The position numbers were made by a program, and so were the translations under genes. Of a DNA stretch of 36,320 bases, positions 10,215-17,959 are shown piece after piece (position 1 is the first letter of the stretch; each line of letters opens with the position of its first letter). Below the pieces are notes generated by a model. It worked only from the letters and a program-made list of their open reading frames with translations. It had not been told where the DNA came from and did not search any database. Source of the DNA: CAVAWX01 sp963614215 (GTDB lineage Bacteria; Actinomycetota; Coriobacteriia; Coriobacteriales; QAMH01); assembly GCA_963614215.1 (NCBI GenBank), contig CAVECB010000018.1, positions 1 through 36,320 on the forward strand, given 5' to 3'.

Positions 10215-11221
10215 CGGCACTGGGCATACTCTGGTTCGTCCTCATCGCGGTGCTGCTGGCCGTCTACTACGTGCTCGACGGCTTCGATCTGGGCGCCGCC
10301 GTCCTCTCGCCTATCGTGGCAAAGACCGAGCAGGAAAGGCGCGCGCTCGTGCGGGCGATAGGGCCTGTGTGGGACGGCAACGAGGTGTGGCTGCTCACCG
10401 CGGGCGGCGCCTTGTTCGCGGCGTTCGCCCCCGCCTACGCCTCGGCGTTTTCCGGCTTCTACCTGGCCATCATGCTGGTGCTGTTCGGGCTTGTCGTCCG
10501 CGCGGTCGCCATCGAGTTCTCCGCCCACGACGAGGCCCTGCGCGGACTGTGGAACGCGCTTTTTGTCGTCGGCAGCCTCCTGCCCGCGCTGCTGTTCGGC
10601 GTCGCGCTGGGCAACTGTCTGCAGGGCGTGCCGCTTGATGCCAATGGCGACTACACGGGCGGCCTGCTGGGCCTGCTCGAACCCTTCCCGCTGCTCTGTG
10701 GCCTGCTGGGCCTTTCCACGGTGCTTTTGCAGGGTGCGGCCTGGCTGTCGTTAAAAATAGAGCGCGGCTCTGCCCTGCAGCAGCGCGCCCGCCACGCCCG
10801 CCTCGTCTTGCAGATTGCCACGGTCTTGCTCTTCGTTGCCGTCGCGGCCTTCTTCTTGCTCGAACGCGGTTTCCAACTCAACGAAGGCGCGGCGCTCGTC
10901 GCGCAGGTGGCGGCTCTTGTGGCCATCGTCGTCGGCATCGTCGCGGGTTTTCTGGCCGGCGGCCGCGGCAGCGATCTGTTCCCCTTTCTGGCTGCCTCGC
11001 TCGTGTGCGTGGGGCTTGTCGCCTTGTTCACCGCGTCGATGTTTCCCAACTTCATCGTCTCCACGGGCACAGGACCGTCCATCTCCATCGCCAATGCGCA
11101 GGCCTCCACCCTCACCCTGACGGTGATGAGCATGGTCGCGTGCGTGGGCGTGCCGCTCGTTGCCGCCTACCACATCGTCGTCTACCGCGCCTTTTCCGGG
11201 CGCATCGCCATCGGGCGCTAG
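10211..11221 (+). CDS. cydB: Cytochrome bd oxidase subunit II
   Basis: 336 residues, very hydrophobic, with about eight or nine membrane helices. Subunit II signatures are clear: WFVLIAVLLAVYYVLDGFDLGAA at the N-terminus, IGPVWDGNEVWLLTAGGALFAAFAPAYA, and the C-terminal block with TMFPNFIVSTG-like (ASMFPNFIVSTG) and TLTVMSM. It pairs with CydA in the quinol:O2 oxidoreductase used at low oxygen. The start ATG overlaps the cydA stop (ATGA), so the two are translationally coupled. A 49-base gap leads to murJ, which may be read by the same transcript. Confidence 0.97.
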   Translation: MTALGILWFVLIAVLLAVYYVLDGFDLGAAVLSPIVAKTEQERRALVRAIGPVWDGNEVWLLTAGGALFAAFAPAYASAFSGFYLAIMLVLFGLVVRAVAIEFSAHDEALRGLWNALFVVGSLLPALLFGVALGNCLQGVPLDANGDYTGGLLGLLEPFPLLCGLLGLSTVLLQGAAWLSLKIERGSALQQRARHARLVLQIATVLLFVAVAAFFLLERGFQLNEGAALVAQVAALVAIVVGIVAGFLAGGRGSDLFPFLAASLVCVGLVALFTASMFPNFIVSTGTGPSISIANAQASTLTLTVMSMVACVGVPLVAAYHIVVYRAFSGRIAIGR

Positions 11222-11270
11222 AGGGCTTGTCCCCGGGCGCGCAGGTGCGGCTTTTCTGAAGGTACGCGAG

Positions 11271-13091
11271 ATGGAAAACGAGACGGTGAAAAACGAGGCG
11301 ATGCAAGACGAGGCGGCGGGCAGCGGCTCAGCAAAGGACGAAGCGGCAAAGGGCGAAGCGGCGAAGGGCGGCTCGACAAAGGACGAAGCAGCGAAGGGCG
11401 GCTCGACGAAGAGCGGCTCGACGAAGAGCGGCTCGACGAAAGGTAGCGCGGCAAAGCGCGGTGCGGCGCCTGCCGACGCCCCCGAGCTGAGCGAGGCCGA
11501 CCGCGCCCGCGCCCGGCAGGTGGCGAAATCCACGGCCACCATGTCGATGGCGACCCTAGCATCGCGCGCCACCGGCTTCATCCGCACCTGGGCCATGGCC
11601 TTCGCGCTGGGCAACACGGTCCTGTCCGCGGGATTCAGCTTGGCCAACAACCTGCCCAACATGATCTACGAGCTGGTGGCAGGCGGCGTCCTGTCCACGG
11701 CCTTTTTACCCATCTACCTGCAGCAACGCAACCGCCGCGACCGCGACGCGGCCAACCTCTACGCGTCCAACCTTATCAACATCACCGTCGTGCTGCTGGG
11801 CGCAATCGCGCTTGTCGCCTCTATTTTCGCGCCGCAGGTCATGGTCACGCAAAGCCTCTTCTCCTCGGCCTCAGACGAGACGGTCGAGCAGGCCGTGTGG
11901 TTTTTCCGCTTCTTCGCGTTCCAAATCGTCTTCTACGGGGCGTCTGCCGTCTTCGGCGGCCTGCTGAACGCCGAGCGCCGCTACTTCTGGCCGGCCGTCA
12001 GCTCGATTTTCATGAACGTCGTCTCCATCGCCTCGTTTTTCTCCTATCCCTTCATCAGCGCCGCCGACCCTATGCTTGCGCGCGTGTGCCTGGCGTCTGG
12101 CACGCTGCTTTCCATCGTCGTCATGGCCTGCGTGCAGATCCCCGCGCTGGTGAAGGCGGGTTTTCGCTTCAAGTTCTACATTGACCTGCGCGGCGAGGGT
12201 TTCTGCGACACGCTGCGCTTGGCCTTGCCCGCCATGGCCTGCACCGCCATCAACCTCGTCTCGCTGAGCTTCATGAACAGCTGCGCCCTGCACGTCTCCG
12301 ACACAGGGCCGGCGTCGGTCAGCTACGCGTGGATGTGGTACCAGTTCCCCTACGGCGTGCTGTCCGTCGCGCTGTCCACCGCCCTTTTCACCGAAATGAG
12401 CGAGTGCACGACCCGCGGCGATTCCCACGGCTTCAAAAAGCACCTCAATCTCGGCCTGCGCACGACCTGGCTGCTCATCATCCCTATGGCTGCGCTGCTG
12501 TTTGCGTGCGCCCCCGAGCTGATTGGCCTGTACGCGGCGGGCAAGTTCAGCGCCGACGACATCGCCCCGGTGGCCGCCCTGCTGCGCGGATGGGCCGTCG
12601 CGCTGCCGCTGTACGCCGGCTACATGTTCCTCTACCGCGCGTTTTCGGCGATGAAGGACCTGAAGACGCTCGCGTTGTGCAACCTCGTCCTGACGTTTGC
12701 GCAGGTCTCCATCTACATGGTGGCGACCGGCGTGATCGACGCGGGGGTAAACCTAGGGCTGGTTGGCCTGCCCGTGGGCGACACCGTGTTTTACGGGCTG
12801 ATGATCGTGGTGCTTTTGCTGGTGCTGCGCCGGCGCGTGGGGCCGTTTCACTTCGGGCGGCTCGCGCGCTCGACGGCCAAGGTGTCGGCGGCGTCGCTTC
12901 TGGGCGGCGGCATCACCTTCGCGCTCGGGGCATGGGCGCGCAGCTATTTCGAGGTGTCGGGCATGCTTTCGTCGTTTGCGCTGCTTGTCGTGCTCGGCGT
13001 GGTGGGCTTGGCGCTCGTGTTTTTGCTGTGTCGGCTGTTCAGGGTAAACGAGATCGTCGATCTGCTCGTGAAGGTGAAGGAAAAACTGTGA
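11271..13091 (+). CDS. murJ: Lipid II flippase MurJ with Ser/Lys/Gly repeat N-terminus
   Basis: 606 residues from ATG 11271 (AAGG 9 bases upstream). Residues ~85-600 are an MviN/MurJ MOP-fold flippase with about 14 membrane helices: SMATLASRATGFIRTWAMA, NLPNMIYELVAGGVLSTAFLPIY and FALQ-type helices further on. It exports lipid II for peptidoglycan synthesis. The first ~80 residues are a charged cytoplasmic extension made of KDEAAKG and GSTKS units, partly encoded by perfect 15-bp tandem repeats (11397-11441). This extension is not part of the MurJ fold. glmM, which acts earlier in the same pathway, follows after 27 bases, which suggests a cell-wall operon. Confidence 0.95.
   Translation: MENETVKNEAMQDEAAGSGSAKDEAAKGEAAKGGSTKDEAAKGGSTKSGSTKSGSTKGSAAKRGAAPADAPELSEADRARARQVAKSTATMSMATLASRATGFIRTWAMAFALGNTVLSAGFSLANNLPNMIYELVAGGVLSTAFLPIYLQQRNRRDRDAANLYASNLINITVVLLGAIALVASIFAPQVMVTQSLFSSASDETVEQAVWFFRFFAFQIVFYGASAVFGGLLNAERRYFWPAVSSIFMNVVSIASFFSYPFISAADPMLARVCLASGTLLSIVVMACVQIPALVKAGFRFKFYIDLRGEGFCDTLRLALPAMACTAINLVSLSFMNSCALHVSDTGPASVSYAWMWYQFPYGVLSVALSTALFTEMSECTTRGDSHGFKKHLNLGLRTTWLLIIPMAALLFACAPELIGLYAAGKFSADDIAPVAALLRGWAVALPLYAGYMFLYRAFSAMKDLKTLALCNLVLTFAQVSIYMVATGVIDAGVNLGLVGLPVGDTVFYGLMIVVLLLVLRRRVGPFHFGRLARSTAKVSAASLLGGGITFALGAWARSYFEVSGMLSSFALLVVLGVVGLALVFLLCRLFRVNEIVDLLVKVKEKL
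11397..11441 (+). repeat. 15-bp tandem repeats within murJ N-terminal codons
   Basis: Three near-identical units (ggcggctcgacgaag, agcggctcgacgaag, agcggctcgacgaaa) encode GSTKS-type pentapeptides. A related, less regular copy (ggcggctcgacaaag) lies at 11367-11381. The repeat is in frame, so copy-number change would alter tail length without a frameshift. Confidence 0.8.
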
Positions 13092-13118
13092 CGGTGAACT
13101 GCGAAGATGGGAGATGAC

Positions 13119-14450
13119 ATGAGCCGTTTGTTTGGAACCGACGGGGTGCGCGGCGTCGCGGGGGAAGGCGAGGCGCTCGACCGCAGCCTGGCCGTGGCGT
13201 TGGGGCGTGCCGCCGTGCGCGTGCTTGGCCCGCGTGTGCTGGTGGGACGTGATACGCGCGTGTCCGGTCCCATGCTCGAGCAGGCCATCGCCGACGGGGT
13301 GCGCGCCGAGGGCGGGACCTGCGAGACGGCAGGCGTCGTGCCCACGCCGGCCGTGGCCTTGCTGTCTCGCGAGGGCGCTTACGATTGCGGCGTCGTCATA
13401 TCGGCCAGCCACAACCCGCCGGAATACAACGGCATCAAGTTTTTCGACGCCGACGGTTTCAAGCTGCCCGACGCGACAGAAGACGAGATGCAGCGCATCG
13501 TAGAAGAGCTGCGCGGCGAGGACGTGGCGTGCGGGATTGCCGTGCCCGTGCTGGAAGGTGCAGCGCAGCGCTACGTCGACCACGCTGCCCGTGCGGTTCG
13601 CGCCCTCGGCGTCGATTTCTCCGGGCTAAAGGTGGCGCTCGACTGCGCCCACGGCGCCTCGTGCGCGACCACGCCCGTGGCCTTGCGCGCCCTCGGCGCC
13701 GAGCTTTTCATCATCAACGACGACCCGGACGGCGCACAGATCAACGTCGGCTGCGGTTCGACGCAGCTTGCGCCCGTCACGGAGCTGCTCGAGCAGACGG
13801 GCGCCGACATCGCCCTTGCCCACGACGGCGACGCCGACCGCCTGCTGGCCGTGGCGCCGGGCGGCGCGGTGGCAGACGGCGACTTCATCATCGCCATATG
13901 CGCGCGCGACATGGCCGAGCGCGACGCGCTGCCAGAAAACCTCGTGGTCGGCACCGTCATGGCCAACCTCGGCTTCACACGGGCCATGCAAGCCCTCGGC
14001 ATCGAGGTGGCCTCGACACAGGTGGGTGACCGCTACGTGTTGGAGCGCATGCGCGCGCGTGGTGCAGCTTTGGGTGGCGAGCAATCCGGCCACATCGTCT
14101 TTTTGGAGCACAACACCACCGGCGACGGCCTGATGACGGCCTGTCGCCTGCTTGCCGTCATGGCGCGGACCGGAGCTGGGTTGCCCGAGCTGATGGGCGT
14201 GATGGAGAAGCTGCCCCAGGCGCTGGTGAACGTGCGCGTGCGCGACAAGGCGCTCTATGCGGACAACGAGGCAATCGCCGCCGCCGAAGCCGAGGCGGCA
14301 GACGCGTTGGGAGAGGCGGGCCGCCTGCTCGTGCGCCCGAGCGGAACCGAGCCGCTCGTCCGTGTGATGGTCGAGGCGCAAACCCAGCAAGAGGCCGAAA
14401 AATATGCCGCTCGCGTGGCAGAAACCATCGCATCCGAAATAGGCGCGTAA
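13119..14450 (+). CDS. glmM: Phosphoglucosamine mutase
   Basis: 443 residues. Interconverts glucosamine-6-P and glucosamine-1-P, feeding UDP-GlcNAc for peptidoglycan. The start ATG 13119 gives the canonical MSRLFGTDGVRG and follows a GGGAG ribosome-binding site by 5 bases; ATG 13107 is less likely. The active-site phosphoserine is S97 in VISASHNP, the metal loop is DGDADR, the sugar-binding loop is GGEQSGH, and the phosphate-binding loop is RPSGTEPLVRV. All four domains are present. It lies 27 bases after murJ in the same direction. Confidence 0.97.
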   Translation: MSRLFGTDGVRGVAGEGEALDRSLAVALGRAAVRVLGPRVLVGRDTRVSGPMLEQAIADGVRAEGGTCETAGVVPTPAVALLSREGAYDCGVVISASHNPPEYNGIKFFDADGFKLPDATEDEMQRIVEELRGEDVACGIAVPVLEGAAQRYVDHAARAVRALGVDFSGLKVALDCAHGASCATTPVALRALGAELFIINDDPDGAQINVGCGSTQLAPVTELLEQTGADIALAHDGDADRLLAVAPGGAVADGDFIIAICARDMAERDALPENLVVGTVMANLGFTRAMQALGIEVASTQVGDRYVLERMRARGAALGGEQSGHIVFLEHNTTGDGLMTACRLLAVMARTGAGLPELMGVMEKLPQALVNVRVRDKALYADNEAIAAAEAEAADALGEAGRLLVRPSGTEPLVRVMVEAQTQQEAEKYAARVAETIASEIGA

Positions 14451-14550
14451 CCTAGCGCTAGTATTCTCGGCAATTCGCACGTTTGGAAGACGCGGACACG
14501 TGCGCGCGAGCATGCGCGGCGCGCCCGCAAGGGGTACGAGGAGACGCAAG

Positions 14551-15939
14551 ATGGCAACACAAGAAGCACCGCAGCGCGCGAAATGGTCCGGCAAGTGGGC
14601 CTTTATCCTCTCGGCTGCCGCATCGGCAGTCGGGTTGGGCAACCTTTGGCGCTTTCCCTACTTGGCGGCCAAATACGGCGGCGGCACTTTTCTGCTCACC
14701 TACTTCGTCCTCGTCTTCACCTTCGGCCTGAGCCTACTTTTGCTCGAAATCGCCTTCGGCCGCAAGACGCGCCTGTCCGTGTTCAGCGCGTTTCGCTCCT
14801 ACGGCAAACGCTACGCGCCCATCGGCTTTCTGGCCGTGGCCGTGCCCTTCATCATCACGCCGTACTACTGCATCATCGGCGGCTGGGTCACGAAGTATCT
14901 GACGGCCTACGTCACGAACTCGGCGGCCAGCATCGCCGACGTGGGCGGCGAGTCCGGCACCTTCTTCACCAGCTTTATCACCTCGCCGGTGGCCAGCCAG
15001 GTCTTCATGCTGGTATTTATGGCCATCACCGTGGGCGTCGTGGCTCTCGGGGTGAAAAACGGCATCGAGAAGGCGAACTTCGTGATGATGCCCGCGCTGA
15101 TCGTCATGGCCGTCGCCATTGCCATCTTCACCATCGTCCAGCCGGGCGCCATGGAGGGCGTGGCCTACTACCTGTGCCCCGACTTCTCGAAGTTCAGCCC
15201 CGAGCTGGTCATCAATGCGCTGGGGCAGATGTTTTACAGCTTGTCGCTGGCCATGGCCATCATGATCACCTACGGCTCCTACGTGGACAAGAAGGATAAC
15301 CTGCCCACGAGCGCCGCGCGCATCGTCAGCTTCGACTTCATCGTCAGCTTCCTCGCGGGCATCATGATCGTGCCGGGCGCCTTCATTGCGCTGGGCTCGG
15401 CCGATGCGGTGGCCGCCAAGGCAGGCCCCTCGCTCATGTTCGTCACCTTGCCGCAAGTGTTCTCCGACATGGGCTTTGCTGGCCAAATTGTGGGCTTCGT
15501 CTTCTTCTTGCTCGTGCTGTTCGCGGCGCTCACCAGCGCAATCAGCCTGACCGAGGCCTGCGTCTCCAACATCCAAGACGCGACCAGCTGGTCGCGCAAG
15601 AAGTCGCTCGGCATCTTCACTGTCTTTCTCGTCGTGTGCGGCATCGTGATCAACGCCGGCTACAGTGGACTGTCCTTCATCCAGCCGATGGGCGAGGGCT
15701 CGACCCTGCTCGACTTCTTCGACTTCATCTCGAACTCGGTGCTCATGCCCATCGTGGCCATCTGCACCTGTATCTTCGTCGGGTTCATCATCAAACCGAA
15801 GGCCATCATCGACGAGATCCGTCAGTCCTCGACCTTCGGGGCGGCCGGTGCGTGGGCGTTCATGATCAAGTTCGTCGCGCCCGTGCTCGTGCTGGTCATC
15901 CTCGTCACGAACATCCTGCCCTATCTGGGCATCGGGTAG
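14551..15939 (+). CDS. Neurotransmitter:sodium symporter family (NSS) amino-acid transporter
   Basis: 462 residues with 11-12 membrane helices. TM1 carries the NSS hallmark ASAVGLGNLWRFPYLAAKYGGG, which includes the Na+ and substrate-binding backbone. LSLAMAIMITYGSY (TM6 region) and LTSAISLTEACVS (TM8) also match LeuT/MhsT-like bacterial members. These move hydrophobic or other amino acids into the cell with Na+. The substrate cannot be told from sequence. ATG 14551 has a GAGGAG ribosome-binding site 7 bases upstream. About 40 bases separate it from the following FNT gene, so they are likely co-transcribed. Confidence 0.93.
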   Translation: MATQEAPQRAKWSGKWAFILSAAASAVGLGNLWRFPYLAAKYGGGTFLLTYFVLVFTFGLSLLLLEIAFGRKTRLSVFSAFRSYGKRYAPIGFLAVAVPFIITPYYCIIGGWVTKYLTAYVTNSAASIADVGGESGTFFTSFITSPVASQVFMLVFMAITVGVVALGVKNGIEKANFVMMPALIVMAVAIAIFTIVQPGAMEGVAYYLCPDFSKFSPELVINALGQMFYSLSLAMAIMITYGSYVDKKDNLPTSAARIVSFDFIVSFLAGIMIVPGAFIALGSADAVAAKAGPSLMFVTLPQVFSDMGFAGQIVGFVFFLLVLFAALTSAISLTEACVSNIQDATSWSRKKSLGIFTVFLVVCGIVINAGYSGLSFIQPMGEGSTLLDFFDFISNSVLMPIVAICTCIFVGFIIKPKAIIDEIRQSSTFGAAGAWAFMIKFVAPVLVLVILVTNILPYLGIG

Positions 15940-15978
15940 CCGGCCGCGGCAGGCGCAGGCGCGAGAGTGGAGCGCAAC

Positions 15979-16860
15979 ATGGGTGCGGGCACCGACAGCC
16001 GTGTGGATGCGCGGGACGCCGTGGCTGCGTCTGTGGACGCGCGTGCCGGCGCGGAGCTGGAGTGCAAAGCCGAAGCCGTCGCGGTAGCCAAGGCAGGCCA
16101 GCCGGTGCGAGCGACGCTGGCGCTTGGCTTTCTGGCGGGGTTGTTCATTGGACTGGGCGCGCTTCTCATGCTCTTCGTGAAGTCGGACGCGACGTTGAGC
16201 TTCGCGCCCGCTCAGCTGCTCGGCGGCCTGTCGTTTTCGCTGGGGCTTTTGCTGGTTGTGGTGGCCGGCGCCGAGTTGTTCACCGGCAACACACTCATGG
16301 TGTGCGCGGCGGCCAGCGGGCGCATCCCGTGGCGCGCGATGCTGCGCAACTGGGCGCTCGTGTGGCCGGCCAACCTCGCCGGCGCGCTGTTCCTCGTCTT
16401 TCTCGTCTATATGGCCGATGCCGCGTCCATGAACGGCGGTGCGGTGGGAGACGCGATGGTAAATGTCGCCTATGCGAAGATCGATCTGCCGGCGCAGGTT
16501 ATTTTCTTTCGGGCCGTGCTGTGCAACGTGCTCGTATGCCTAGCCGTGTGGATGGGCTTTGCCGGGCGCAGCGTCATCGACAAGGTGTTCACCACCATCT
16601 TTCCCGTCGTAGCCTTCGTGGCCTGCGGTTTCGAGCACTGCATCGCGAACATGTTTTTCTTGCCCGCAGGTATCGTGGCGGCCAGCCTTGGCGGGTATGT
16701 GGGCACGGGGCTTGACGCGGCGGCGGTGGCCGATGTGGTGAACCTGGGCGGCGCGGCCTACAACATCCTCATCGCCACGGCGGGCAATATCGTCGGCGGT
16801 GCCCTGGTCGTCGGCGGCATGTACTGGCTTGCCTTGCACCGCGGCGCGAAGCGCGGCTAG
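15979..16860 (+). CDS. Formate/nitrite transporter (FNT) family channel
   Basis: 293 residues from ATG 15979 (GGAG 6 bases upstream; GTG 15967 is possible). The first ~40 residues are an Ala/Asp/Glu-rich cytoplasmic extension. Six membrane helices follow. FNT signatures: AGAELFTGNTLMV (Omega-loop region), LRNWALVWPANLAGA, RAVLCNVLVCLAVWM, and GFEHCIANMFFLP with the central pore histidine H220, then GNIVGG. These pentameric channels pass formate, nitrite, hydrosulfide or lactate/acetate. With ackA close by, formate export during mixed-acid fermentation is a reasonable inference; nitrite uptake cannot be excluded. Confidence 0.93.
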   Translation: MGAGTDSRVDARDAVAASVDARAGAELECKAEAVAVAKAGQPVRATLALGFLAGLFIGLGALLMLFVKSDATLSFAPAQLLGGLSFSLGLLLVVVAGAELFTGNTLMVCAAASGRIPWRAMLRNWALVWPANLAGALFLVFLVYMADAASMNGGAVGDAMVNVAYAKIDLPAQVIFFRAVLCNVLVCLAVWMGFAGRSVIDKVFTTIFPVVAFVACGFEHCIANMFFLPAGIVAASLGGYVGTGLDAAAVADVVNLGGAAYNILIATAGNIVGGALVVGGMYWLALHRGAKRG

Positions 16861-16959
16861 CCCAGCAGGGACGCGGCTCTGATTCACGAGCCTCTCATCG
16901 CCAAGATCGGCGAAGGCTACAGCTCGGTGAAGGAGATGCTCGCGGCCATGGGGGTGTAG
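16861..16959 (+). pseudogene. Coding-like 32-codon tail in frame after the FNT stop
   Basis: Directly after the FNT TAG, the same frame reads 32 sense codons that look like real protein (…EPLIAKIGEGYSSVKEML…, ending AAMGV) and then a TAG. The codon use is like that of neighbouring genes, and no start codon or ribosome-binding site precedes it. It may be the 3' remnant of a deleted gene. Stop-codon readthrough is the less likely alternative. I cannot name the parent family. Confidence 0.4.
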
Positions 16960-16982
16960 CGCATGTGTGGGGGTGTAGCGCA
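16949..16982. repeat. 15-bp perfect direct duplication
   Basis: tgggggtgtagcgca occurs at 16949-16963 and again at 16968-16982, 19 bases apart start to start. The first copy spans the stop codon of the coding-like tail. The rest of the gap to uspA shows no further gene. Confidence 0.8.
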
Positions 16983-17106
16983 CGCCGACAGCCCGTGCAG
17001 GTCGATGCGCACATGAATTGACGGCGGGCAGGTTTGCATCGGGCAGGCCGCCAGACAAAACCCGCGGCGGCCACGTTCATCGCCGCCGCCGAAGCGCGTT
17101 TCGGGA

Positions 17107-17112
17107 TACAAT
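17107..17112 (+). promoter_or_regulatory. Candidate -10 (TACAAT) for uspA operon
   Basis: TACAAT lies 36 bases before the uspA start, with the expected transcript start near 17119. The -35 region is GC-rich and poorly matched. Confidence 0.4.
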
Positions 17113-17148
17113 GGACGCGCAAGCGAAACTTCACGGATGGAGGTCTCC

Positions 17149-17562
17149 ATGTACAAGCATATCGTCGTCGCCATCGACGGCTCCGACAACGCCATGCGCG
17201 CGCTCGCGCAGGCAGCCGACATCGCGAAAGCCTGCGACGGCGTGCAGGTCGACCTCCTCTCCGTCATCGCCATCGACGTCTACTCCGACATGGTCTACGA
17301 CCCCATCGAGGCCCACGGCGATTCCCAGCGCGAGCTGCTGGACCCGGCTGTGCGCGTGCTGAAGGAAGACGGCATCGACCCCGAGGTGGTTCTCATGCAC
17401 GGCCGCCCCGCCGACGAGATCATCCGCTATCTGGACACGTCCGGCGCCGACCTCATGGTCATCGGCAGCCGCGGCCTGAACGCGCTGCAGGAGTTTGCCA
17501 TCGGCAGCGTCAGCCACAAGGTCATCAAGCACGCGAAATGCCCGGTCCTGGTCGTCAAGTAG
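17149..17562 (+). CDS. Universal stress protein (UspA family)
   Basis: 137 residues, a single Usp domain. ATG 17149 is preceded by a GGAGGT ribosome-binding site (17139-17144); the upstream in-frame ATG 17137 contains that site and is unlikely. The N-terminal strand is HIVVAIDGSDNAMRAL. The ATP-binding motif G-X2-G-X9-G-S is complete (G106, G109, G119, S120), so this is the nucleotide-binding class. It is first in a compact operon: four bases separate its stop from the receiver gene, which overlaps ackA. Usp proteins respond to starvation or energy stress; a link to fermentation is inferred from the operon. Confidence 0.93.
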   Translation: MYKHIVVAIDGSDNAMRALAQAADIAKACDGVQVDLLSVIAIDVYSDMVYDPIEAHGDSQRELLDPAVRVLKEDGIDPEVVLMHGRPADEIIRYLDTSGADLMVIGSRGLNALQEFAIGSVSHKVIKHAKCPVLVVK

Positions 17563-17566
17563 CCGC

Positions 17567-17959
17567 ATGATATTCGAGGCGATGATAGCCGACGACGAGG
17601 CGCCGGCCAGGGTCGAGCTGCGCCACCAGCTCGAAGACACCGGGCGGGTGAAGGTGGTGCGCGAGGCCGTGAGCTTTCCCGAGGCCGTGGCAAAGATGGA
17701 GCGCGGCGGGCTGGATGTGGTGTTTTTGGACTGGGACATCGCCAGCCCCGACAACATGCTCTTGCACGACGCGCTGCCGCATATGGAGCACGTGCCACTG
17801 ATTGTGTTGATGAGCGCCTATGCGGACTACGTGCCCGACGTCTTTGGCATCAAGCCGCTCGTGCATCTGGCAAAACCCACCGACCGCGGCCCTCTCGACG
17901 AGTGCATCGCGGCCATCGAGCGGCGGCACCTGGAACTGGTGGAGGGGCGCGCGCGGTGA
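17567..17959 (+). CDS. Single-domain response-regulator receiver protein
   Basis: 130 residues, one CheY-like receiver with no output domain. The phosphorylation chemistry is intact: acidic pair D9/D10 (IADDE), phospho-acceptor D55 (VVFLDWDI), switch S83 (LMSAY) and K103 (HLAKP). The N-terminus resembles receivers of LytTR-type regulators, but the protein ends after the receiver. There is no histidine kinase in the window. It sits 4 bases after uspA, and its TGA overlaps the GTG of ackA. Start ATG 17567 has no strong ribosome-binding site, as expected for coupling to uspA. Confidence 0.85.
   Translation: MIFEAMIADDEAPARVELRHQLEDTGRVKVVREAVSFPEAVAKMERGGLDVVFLDWDIASPDNMLLHDALPHMEHVPLIVLMSAYADYVPDVFGIKPLVHLAKPTDRGPLDECIAAIERRHLELVEGRAR

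Noticed and set aside
14452..14461. Palindrome ctagcgctag after glmM as a terminator or operator.
   Set aside because: A 10-base self-complement without loop or T-run is too short to support a function.
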